A DNA stretch of 64,000 bases from Vibrio aestivus (GTDB lineage: Bacteria > Pseudomonadota > Gammaproteobacteria > Enterobacterales > Vibrionaceae), in contig JYJN01000126.1 in the NCBI GenBank assembly GCA_003263845.1, forward strand, positions 1 through 64,000, given 5' to 3'. This document shows positions 56,362-64,000 of this stretch, piece after piece (position 1 is the stretch's first letter; the number at the start of each line of letters is the position of its first letter). The notes beneath the pieces were generated by a model that searched no databases, was not told the origin of the DNA, and saw nothing but the letters and a program-made list of their open reading frames with translations. A program made the translations under genes and the position numbers.

Positions 56362-56382
56362 CCTCCATTTGGAGGTTTTTTT
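56362..56382 (+). terminator. Rho-independent terminator
   Basis: Short CCTCC/GGAGG stem with loop ATTT and seven Ts after the GNAT gene. Confidence 0.8.
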
Positions 56383-56539
56383 GTCCTTTTTTAACATTCG
56401 GTTAGAGTAAACTTTCGATTGATTCTCTCATTTACTACGTAACTCGAACCTGCCTTTCACTGCTCTGTTGAAGGGTGATCAACTTCCCAATCTTATCTTG
56501 GTTTATATCCGTGATGTCACTCGAACAAGGTTTATCTTC

Positions 56540-57308
56540 AGCTATTCCAGCCGGGGAAGTACGATTGGAGAAGATCGATTGGTCTGTCGTTGACCCTTAT
56601 ATGGATCGCCTGTATGCAATGACGTATGACATGACAGGAGCTTGGGAGCGCGAACTTAGCCACCATACGCCGCTTTACACCAACCCGAACGCTCAGGGGT
56701 CGTCGGCGAATACTTCGTCTGACTTCACCATTAACTACCTGATTGGCTTGGGCATTCCTGCCAATAAGTTAATGATTGGTGCGGCGAACTACCATCGCTC
56801 AAGAGCGATGAATCCAGGAGACATTACTGAATACAGTAACGGCTTAGATGGCTCGACTACCTATGGCGATATTAATGCGACAGGTGCTGAGATGATTTTA
56901 GGCATTGCGGGCGTCGGCAGTTGGGAAGCCGGTGTCTTAGAAGGATACGATTTGTATGCAAATTACTTGGACAAAGATCTTAAGCCACGTAATGGCTATA
57001 GCTTGTACACGGATAAAGTGTCTAATGCGGATTATCTGGTTAACGAGAGCATAGGGTCGTTCATCACGCTTGAAACACCAAGAACCACAGCATTGAAAAC
57101 CCAGTATGCGAAGGACAAGGGTTTAGCTGGTGTCTTCTTCTGGATGGCAGAGCAAGACAATGGCTATAACCTCAATGCTGTGAACCATGTGCTTGGCAAT
57201 ACATTAGTGGTCGATAATGCAGATTCTAAGCCGCAGCATCAAATAGCGATTTGTGGTGAAAATGTCACGGTTGCCGAATGTGAAGCGCTTAATGCTTCGC
57301 TGAAATAA
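56540..57308 (+). pseudogene. GH18 chitinase, 5'-truncated remnant
   Basis: The C-terminal half of a glycoside hydrolase family 18 chitinase. Homology starts at about 56540 with L-S-S-A-I-P-A-G-E and continues through D-R-L-Y-A-M-T-Y-D-M-T-G-A-W (substrate-binding Met-Tyr-Asp strand) to F-F-W-M-A-E-Q-D, the family's last conserved Trp. The first half, including the catalytic D-x-x-D-x-D-x-E motif, the signal peptide and any binding domain, is absent: only about 150 bases separate this from the preceding gene's terminator. The remaining frame is intact for about 256 codons, so the loss looks recent. The frame can be read from 56475 but has no plausible start. Confidence 0.8.
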
Positions 57309-57349
57309 CACGTAGTCATAAAATTGAACTATGTATAAATGAACTTGCG

Positions 57350-57378
57350 AAAGGCTCAACGAGATGTTGAGCCTTTTT
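57350..57378 (+). terminator. Rho-independent terminator
   Basis: Stem AAAGGCTCAAC/GTTGAGCCTTT with loop GAGAT, after the chitinase remnant. Confidence 0.9.
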
Positions 57379-57489
57379 ACCGCCTATAAATCAGTTGCTG
57401 CGCCATTCTTGGGCTAACAATAATGGTTTGATTTGGTTCGCAGAGTGCTCAAAAAGAATTCACTTGGAAAGCTAAGTGGCATTTCAGGC

Positions 57490-57520
57490 TTGACCTTAAC
57501 CTAGGGTGAAGGTCTATAGT
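57490..57520 (+). promoter_or_regulatory. MerR-family (CueR-like) promoter with 19-bp spacer
   Basis: TTGACC (57490-57495) and TATAGT (57515-57520) are separated by 19 bases that contain a dyad with arms GACCTT and AAGGTC. Over-long spacers with an internal palindrome are the hallmark of promoters opened by MerR-type metal sensors such as CueR. It lies 44 bases before the first gene of the efflux operon. The regulator gene itself is not in the window. Confidence 0.85.
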
Positions 57521-57563
57521 AAATGGAAGTTTGCAAATCGCGCCATGATATCCCATCGACATT

Positions 57564-58019
57564 ATGAAACATGAAATCCGTACAATTTGGATTGCCGCCA
57601 TCAGCATGATTGCCATGTTGATGTCGACATATGTTTCGAGCGCTCCGCAGATGGATTTTATGATGTTAGAGTCCTCGATGCACACTTCGCATCAATCGAG
57701 TGTGCAGGCAAATCCAGATAAACCTGATTGTCACTCAACTAATGCCGCGACCCAATCAAGTACTGACGTTAGTTTAGACTTCCAATGTCAGCATCAAAAT
57801 TCGCAAGCTCATTCTCATTCGAGTCACAACGCACATTCATGCTCGCAAGGTGAGGGAGTACACAACTGCTGTACCTCCGTCTGTTCTAGCGTTTCCTATC
57901 CATTACTGGTAAAAAGCGACGTATTGATCCCTTCACATACTCTCGCTTTACATCAATCTGTAACTATTGGTGAAACCAGCAATCGTCCTAATCTTTTCTT
58001 AAGGCCACCTTCCGCATAA
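57564..58019 (+). CDS. Small exported His/Cys-rich protein of the copper operon
   Basis: A 151-residue protein with an N-terminal hydrophobic signal (TIWIAAISMIAMLMSTYVSSA). The body is rich in His, Cys, Ser and Met: M-M-L-E-S-S-M-H-T-S-H, C-Q-H-Q-N-S-Q-A-H-S-H-S-S-H-N-A-H-S-C and H-N-C-C-T-S-V-C. It is the first gene behind the metal-responsive promoter, upstream of cusC, so a metal-binding role in the periplasm is likely. I do not know a named family for it. Confidence 0.75.
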   Translation: MKHEIRTIWIAAISMIAMLMSTYVSSAPQMDFMMLESSMHTSHQSSVQANPDKPDCHSTNAATQSSTDVSLDFQCQHQNSQAHSHSSHNAHSCSQGEGVHNCCTSVCSSVSYPLLVKSDVLIPSHTLALHQSVTIGETSNRPNLFLRPPSA

Positions 58020-58162
58020 TCCATTCCATTTGCTGAAATCCAGCTCAATGCTGGTCGTCACGCCATACCTATAAAGTCCCTCTATGTCCTGTGCTCCTAG
58101 CATTAAGAACGTATTCGGGAATCTATTTTGCGCACTCATTGCGCCTAATATGGAATTAGATT

Positions 58163-59525
58163 GTGAACATTACACCGATGACCGGTGGATTGATTGTCAG
58201 TGTGGCTATGCTCCCTACAACAGTATTGGCGCATAGCACGGAAGTTAATCCAACGATGACAGCAACCCAATCAGCTCAAGCCCTTTATGAGTTGATTAAT
58301 GCAGCCCTTCACCAAGACCAAGGCCGCCAGCAATATCAAGCTCAGTCCAACGCGATGCGCGAGATGGGCGTTGCTAGCGCCACTTTAATGGATCCAAAGC
58401 TTAAAATGGGCGTTGGCGGCCTGCCAGTGGATAGCTTTAAGTTTGATGATGACCCAATGACCAACATATCGGTTGGGCTCATGCAGCAGTTTGAGCGAGG
58501 TTCGACGACCACACTCAAAGAAAAGCAGGCTAATCAGCAAGCCGATGGCATGGTGCTTCAAGCGGAGAATCGAGAACGCGAAATCGCGAGTAACATTACT
58601 CAGATATGGCTAGAACTGGGCTATCTGCAACTGGCGGAGCGTACTCTAGAAAATACGCAGAAGCTGCTCGTTGAACAGGAAAAGTTTGTCCAAACCAATT
58701 ACGGCATTGGCAAAAGCGAAGCGCAAGATTTGCTTAATGCCCAGCTAAACGTGAGCCAATACGATGAGAAGTTGCATACGAATCGACAAATGCAGCAACG
58801 TTTGCGTTCCCAACTTTCAGAGTGGCTGGGTGAGCAGTGGTTATCTAAGCCAAACCAACTTGAAGCTTCCAATCAATTGCCGTGGTCTCAGCTAGATAGC
58901 TATTTAACCGATAGCTTGAACAGTACTTCGCATTTTGACGCCTTAACCCAACACCCTATGGTGAAAATGGCGGATGTGACCATTGCCGCAAATGAAACCC
59001 AAGTCGAACTGGCAGAGCAGGCTTACACGCCACAATTTGGCGTCGAGGTGATGTATGCCTATCGTCAAGCCGACAACATGCGTGGCGAACCTGCCTCGGA
59101 CCTGCTTAGTGCCTATGTCACTATGGACATCCCTTTGTTCACAGGCAATCGCAAGATAGAAACTTATCAGCTGCTCAGTATCAAGTGGGTGCGGTCAGAT
59201 CGGGTAGAGACGTTTTACTCGCCCAGATGAATGCGAAAGCCAATGCCTTGATCAACGATCGCATTAACTTAACCGAGCGCATTGAGCGCTATCAATCCAC
59301 TTTGCTTCCTCAGTCTGTCGCTCGAACCGAAGCGGTCGAACGCGATATCAGAACAACACGGCGCAGTTTGGTGATGTTATCTCAGCATCAATCACAGAGT
59401 TGACTTTAACCCTCGAATATCAACGTCTCGTAACAGACTTAAGTTTGGTTAACAACAATCTAGCCGCACTCCTTGTCGGCTACGAATACAGTGTCGAGCC
59501 TGCGCAAGTACAGCCAACGAACTAA
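58163..59525 (+). CDS. cusC: CusC-like outer-membrane efflux protein (two frame breaks)
   Basis: TolC-family outer-membrane channel of 454 residues after correction. It starts at GTG 58163 with a signal peptide (PMTGGLIVSVAMLPTTVLA), followed by the long helices of the TolC fold (Q-L-N-V-S-Q-Y-D-E-K region, E-V-M-Y-A-Y-R-Q). The frame breaks near 59153 (one A lost, restoring K-D-R-N-L-S-A-A-Q-Y-Q-V) and near 59344 (restoring R-Y-Q-N-N-T-A-Q-F-G-D-V-I), ending at 59525. It forms the outer-membrane exit of the RND pump with CusB and CusA. Confidence 0.85.
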
Positions 59526-59531
59526 TTGGAA

Positions 59532-61267
59532 ATGATGATGAACAATATATACAAAATGACGGCGGTGGCTTTGCTAGTAGGCGGTGCTATAGGCTTTGGT
59601 ATCAGTCAATGGACGACTAATGGACACGGTTCTCATGACATGAGCAACTCTACTGAGATGAGTAAGGAAACTGAGACAAAAGGAGCTGATGAGCCTTTGT
59701 ATTGGGTTGCGCCCATGGATCCGAATTATCAAAGAGACCAACCAGGGAAATCGCCAATGGGGATGGATTTGATTCCTGTCTATGCGGATGACCTAGCCGG
59801 AGATAGCAAGCCGGGCACTGTCAAAATTGACCCTGCGGTTGAGAATAACTTGGGGGTTAAAACCACAGCAGTACAGCTTGAGGTGCTTTCTCCAAGAATT
59901 GAAACTGTTGGCTATGTTGCTTTTGATGAAAGCCAACTTTGGCAAACCAATGTCCGAGTTGCGGGCTGGGTAGAAAAGCTCAACGTCAATGCCATTGGCG
60001 ATCGTGTGAACAAGGGTGACACTCTGTTTACACTTTACTCGCCAGAGTTAGTGAAGGCACAAGAAGAACTTCTAAACGCATACAACAGTGGTAGAACAGG
60101 TCTTGTAAAAGGAGCGACAGAACGCTTATTGACGCTAGGAGTTCAGAAGTCTCAAATAAACGCCATTAAAAAGCGTGGCAAAGCATCGCAAACCATCGAT
60201 ATCAAAGCGCCTTCAGATGGTGTTATCGCAAGTTTGAATGTTCGCGAGGGTGGATATTTGTCACCTGCTCAAGCTGCGATTAGCGCAGGGCCGCTCAGCC
60301 ACGTGTGGGTAGATGCTGAAGTATTTGAAAGGCAGGCCCATTGGGTAACACAAGGTAGCAAGGCAACAATGAGGCTCGACGCGCTTCCAGGGCAGGAGTG
60401 GATTGGAGAGGTGGATTACGTCTACCCGATTCTCGATCCCAGCACTCGAACACTGCGCGTTCGCCTTCGTTACGACAACCCTAATGGCGATCTCAAACCC
60501 AATATGTTCGCTAACATCGCATTGCAACCCCAATCCCCAGATAAGGTTCTAACGGTACCTGCTTCTTCTGTTATCCGCTCGGGTGGAATGACTCGAGTCG
60601 TGCTGTCAGAAGGCGACGGCAAGTATCGTTCAGCAAGAATCGAAGTTGGTCGAGAGGCAGGCGAAAAGATTGAGGTGATTCAAGGCTTAGAACAAGGCGA
60701 TCGCATTGTCAATTCGGCGCATTTCATGCTGGATTCAGAGTCAAGTCAGTCGGCCGATCTATCGAGGATCAATGGAGTTGAAGCCCTGCCGAGACGGTTT
60801 GGGCGCAAGGTGAAGTCACTAATGTGATGGCAGACCATGGCATGTTAACCATTAACCACCAACCGGTTCCCGAATGGAGCTGGCCGGGTATGGTTATGGA
60901 TTTCAACCTATCCAGTGACATCGATGCCTCAGATTTCGAAGTGGGGCAATCCATCGAGTTTGAAATGCAGAAATCGCCAAGTGGTATGTATGAAGTGGTC
61001 GACTTTAAGGTCAGTGAATCAGCGATAGCCAAAGAGCTTTGGGTATCGGGCGAGATTACGCTTTTGATGGCCGACTTCGGTATGGTCACATTAGCTCACT
61101 CTGATGTACCAGAGTGGAAATGGTCTGCGGGCGAAATGAACTTCACTGTTGATTCCGATGTGGCTTTGTCTGGGTTTAGCAAGGGGCAATCCGTCGACTT
61201 TCTGGTTGAAAAACAAGGTGCTGATTACTTACTCAAACAACTTAAGATGAGTGAGGGTGAACAATGA
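59532..61267 (+). CDS. cusB: CusB-like adaptor fused to two CusF-like domains (one-base frame break)
   Basis: Membrane-fusion protein of 578 residues after correction. It has an N-terminal helix (about 10-28), a heavy-metal-binding [20 protein letters not shown] motif (about 61-80, YHS-like), a lipoyl/barrel-sandwich core with K-A-P-S-D-G-V-I, and beta-barrel domains to about residue 415. The frame breaks at CC 60789-60790; one base added gives [15 protein letters not shown]. Two CusF domains follow (about 420-495 and 500-575). The first keeps the W-P-G-M-V-M-D-F metal site; the second has W-S-A-G-E-M-N-F, losing one Met. Overlaps cusA by ATGA. Confidence 0.87.
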
Positions 61268-64000
61268 TAGCTTCAATAATTCGTTGGTCGATCCACAATC
61301 GTTTTTTGGTCATCTTAGCCACAATTGCGCTGATTTTGGGTGGTTTATACAGCGTGAAGAATACGCCTGTTGATGCCATACCTGACCTTTCTGACGTTCA
61401 GGTCATCATTAAAACCAGCTATCCGGGGCAAGCACCGCAAGTGGTTGAAGATCAGGTAACCTATCCGTTAACGACAGCAATGTTGGCGGTACCGGGGGCA
61501 GAAACAGTACGAGGCTTCTCGTTCTTTGGTGACTCATACGTCTACATCATTTTTGACGACAATACTGACATGTATTGGGCGCGTTCAAGGGTGTTGGAGT
61601 ATCTGAGCCAAGTGGCCCCAAATCTTCCACCGAATGCGACACCAACGCTCGGCCCAGATGCAACGGGTGTGGGTTGGATATACAACTATGTTTTGCAAGA
61701 TAAAACGGGGCAGCATGATTTAGCCGAACTCAGAAGCTTGCAAGATTGGTTCTTAAAGTACGAACTGCAAACAGTTGACGGCGTGTCTGAAGTCGCTACC
61801 GTTGGCGGTATGGTCAAGCAATATCAGGTTCAAATCGACCCAGCGAAGCTGCGCGCGTACGATCTCACTTTGCAGCAAGTAAACATGGCGATCAAGAACG
61901 GTAATCAAGAGGCGGGCGCGTCGGTTATCGAGCACGCGGAAGCTGAACATATGGTTCGTACCACGGGCTATTTAACGGATGTAGAAGACATTCGCTCACT
62001 ACCGCTGAAAGTCACGGCTACGGGCACACCGCTTTTACTCGGTGACGTTGCTGATATCAATCTAGGGCCGCAAATGCGCCGAGGCATTTCAGAGTTTAAT
62101 GGTGAAGGTGAAGCAGTAGGCGGCGTTATTGTGATGCGCTATGGTGAGAATGCCAGTGAAGTGATTGCCAATGTAAAAACGAAATTGGCTGAACTGCAAC
62201 GCAGCTTGCCGGATGGCGTAGAAATCGTCACTGCCTATGACCGCTCTAAGCTTATTGACTCAGCCGTCGAAAATCTATGGAAGAAGCTCATTGAAGAGTT
62301 TTTAGTGGTAGCTGTTGTTTGCGGGCTGTTTCTGTTCCATATGCGCTCAACGCTAGTTATCGCCATTAGTTTACCTGTAGGTATTCTGACGTCTTTCATT
62401 GTGATGCATTGGCAAGGCGTTAACGCCAACATCATGTCCCTTGGCGGCATTGCGATCGCGATTGGTGCCATGGTAGACGGCGCTATCGTAATGATCGAAA
62501 ACGTTCATAAACACATTGAACGCACCCCTTTAACGGACAAAAACCGCTGGCAGGTCATTAGTAAGGCGGCTGAAGAGGTGGGTGCGCCACTGTTTTTCTC
62601 ACTGCTTATCATTACGTTAAGTTTTGTGCCCGTATTCGCATTGGAGGGTCAAGAAGGGAAGATGTTCTCGCCGTTGGCTTTTACTAAAACGTATGCGATG
62701 GCTGCAGCGGCGGGGCTGGCGATTACTTTGGTGCCCGTATTGATGGGGTATTTTATTCGCGGCAAGGTGCTACCTGAAAAGAAAAACCCAGTAAACCGCG
62801 GCTTGATTGCGTTGTATAGACCTTTGCTTAACGTCAGTCTGCGTTACCCAAAAACGATTTTGGTCTTGGCTTTAGGGCTTATGGCTTCCGCATATTATCC
62901 TGCCAGCAAATTGGGAAGCGAGTTTATCCCCCCACTGGACGAAGGCGATCTGATGTATATGCCAACCACCTTCCCAGGTGTGTCGATTGGTAAGGCAAGG
63001 GAACTACTTCAGCAAACCAATAAGCTGATCAAAACCGTTCCTGAAGTGGAATCGGTTTGGGCAAGGTAGGACGTGCAGAAACGGCAACCGATCCAGCACC
63101 ACTCACCATGATTGAAACCGTGATTCAGTTGAAACCTCGCGAGCAATGGCGTGACGGTGTCACTACTGAATCCTTACGTCGCGAGTTTGACCAGCTGATT
63201 CAGTTCCCTGGGCTGACCAACGCATGGGTGATGCCAATCAAAACCCGTATCGATATGCTGGCGACCGGTATCAAAACGCCGATAGGCATTAAAATCGCAG
63301 GCCCAGATCTAGAGGTCATCGAAGATATTGGTGCGGATCTAGAACCACTGCTGAACAGTATTCCGGGCACCGCCTCGGTATACGCAGAGCGAGTTGCGGG
63401 TGGTCGTTATGTGACGATTGATATTAAACGACGATCTGCTGCGCGTTATGGCCTTAATATCAGTGATGTTCAACAAGTGATTACCACGGCCGTGGGCGGT
63501 ATGAAAGTCGGGGAGACGGTAGAAGGGCTGGAACGCTACCCAATCAATGTTCGATACCCGCAGGACTATCGTGATTCCGTGGTTAAGCTGCAAAACTTAC
63601 CTTTAGTAACGCCAAATGGTGCTCGAATTGCGTTGGCTGACGTGGCTGATATTCGTTACGAAGATGGCCCACCGATGATCAAAACTGAGAACGCGCGTCC
63701 TAATGGCTGGATATTTGTCGATATTCAAGGTCGGGATTTGGGGTCTTACGTTGAAGAAGCGCAGAGAGTGGTGGCAGAGCAATTTAGCTTACCTGCAGGT
63801 TATTCCATCACTTGGTCTGGTCAGTATGAATACATGGAACGCGCGAAGGAGCGTTTGAGTATCGTTATTCCCGTAACGATCGCCATCATCATGTTGCTGC
63901 TCTACTTTAGCTTCCGCAGAGTTGGAGAGGTCGCCATTATCATGCTGAGCTTGCCTCTCGCGATGGTGGGTGGGTTGTGGTTGATGTATTACCTCAACTA
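61264..64000 (+). CDS. cusA: CusA-like heavy-metal RND efflux pump, 3' end beyond window (one frame break)
   Basis: Inner-membrane RND transporter of the heavy-metal efflux group, for Cu(I)/Ag(I). Landmarks are [15 protein letters not shown] (about 31-45), G-P-D-A-T-G-V-G-W (about 131-139), the long helix [14 protein letters not shown] (about 400-413) and [11 protein letters not shown] (about 558-568). The frame stops at 63069; one G added in the run 63059-63061 restores [16 protein letters not shown], and the frame is then open to 64000. About 913 residues are visible of a usual length near 1040. Confidence 0.9.

Noticed and set aside
3146..63070. Reading the many split genes as true pseudogenes or as programmed frameshifts
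   Set aside because: The breaks affect many unrelated genes, lack slippery-site and structure signals in common, and each is repaired by one base; indel error explains them more simply.
1..64000. CRISPR arrays, prophage, integrons, transposons, tRNA and rRNA genes
   Set aside because: No repeat-spacer arrays, integrase or transposase motifs, cloverleaf sequences or rRNA-like blocks were seen.

Overview
This looks like a stretch of a Vibrio (Vibrionaceae) chromosome. Base composition is moderate, most genes carry good Shine-Dalgarno sites, and the gene types are vibrio-like: a vctPDGC-type catechol siderophore importer, a TonB system of the TtpC/ExbB/ExbD/TonB type with a DUF3450 protein and a TPR protein, an RNase HI with a viroplasmin-like N-terminal domain, and a DUF3297 protein. 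The species cannot be fixed from the sequence alone. There is no rRNA, tRNA, CRISPR array, integrase or transposase.

Layout. 1-5.3 kb: an unrecognised gene running off the left edge, a GNAT acetyltransferase, an AraC regulator followed by azlC-azlD (branched-chain amino acid export), and a SetA-like MFS exporter. 5.4-13.7 kb: a P-loop kinase-like protein, an AT-rich gap, then a cyoABCDE quinol oxidase operon continuing into SCO, a His-rich PCuAC copper chaperone and an unknown exported protein. 14-19.3 kb: a response regulator, a histidine kinase and an orphan sugar-binding protein in one overlapping operon, followed by a PtsG-like EIICB whose upstream region carries two TTTGTAA/TTACAAA palindromes. 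19.5-41.8 kb: mostly single metabolic, transport and housekeeping genes (MFS, LysR, amidohydrolase lipoprotein, GntR/UTRA, thioesterase, beta-lactamase-like protein, RNase H, GNAT, RibD-like deaminase, DUF3297, PpiB, EamA, RsgA, YjdM, DUF1826 behind a Zur-like box, DUF192, ClpP-fold lipoprotein, enoyl-CoA hydratase, DUF1800-DUF1501 pair). 41.9-54.9 kb: an iron island with four Fur-like boxes (siderophore-interacting protein, vctPDGC, DUF3450-ttpC-exbB-exbD-tonB-TPR, TonB-dependent receptor) that also contains an orphan type IV pilin-like gene. 55.2-57.3 kb: a DNA alkylation repair protein, GNAT, and the 3' half of a GH18 chitinase. 57.5-64 kb: a copper/silver efflux operon behind a MerR-type promoter with a 19-bp spacer: small His/Cys-rich exported protein, CusC, CusB fused to two CusF domains, and CusA running off the right edge.

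Sequence quality dominates interpretation. I count about 25 single-base frame breaks in 20 genes (about 19 apparent deletions and 6 insertions, many at short homopolymers). In every case adding or removing one base restores a full-length family member. The likeliest explanation is sequencing or assembly indel error rather than mass pseudogenisation. I annotate these as single genes spanning the break and give the position of each break.

The most interesting biology is (i) the regulator-kinase-orphan binding protein operon next to a PTS gene with a palindromic operator pair, (ii) the copper-handling genes attached to a quinol oxidase that has no CuA site, (iii) the CusB-CusF-CusF fusion with a degenerate second metal site, preceded by a small His/Cys-rich protein, and (iv) the compact iron uptake plus energising module.
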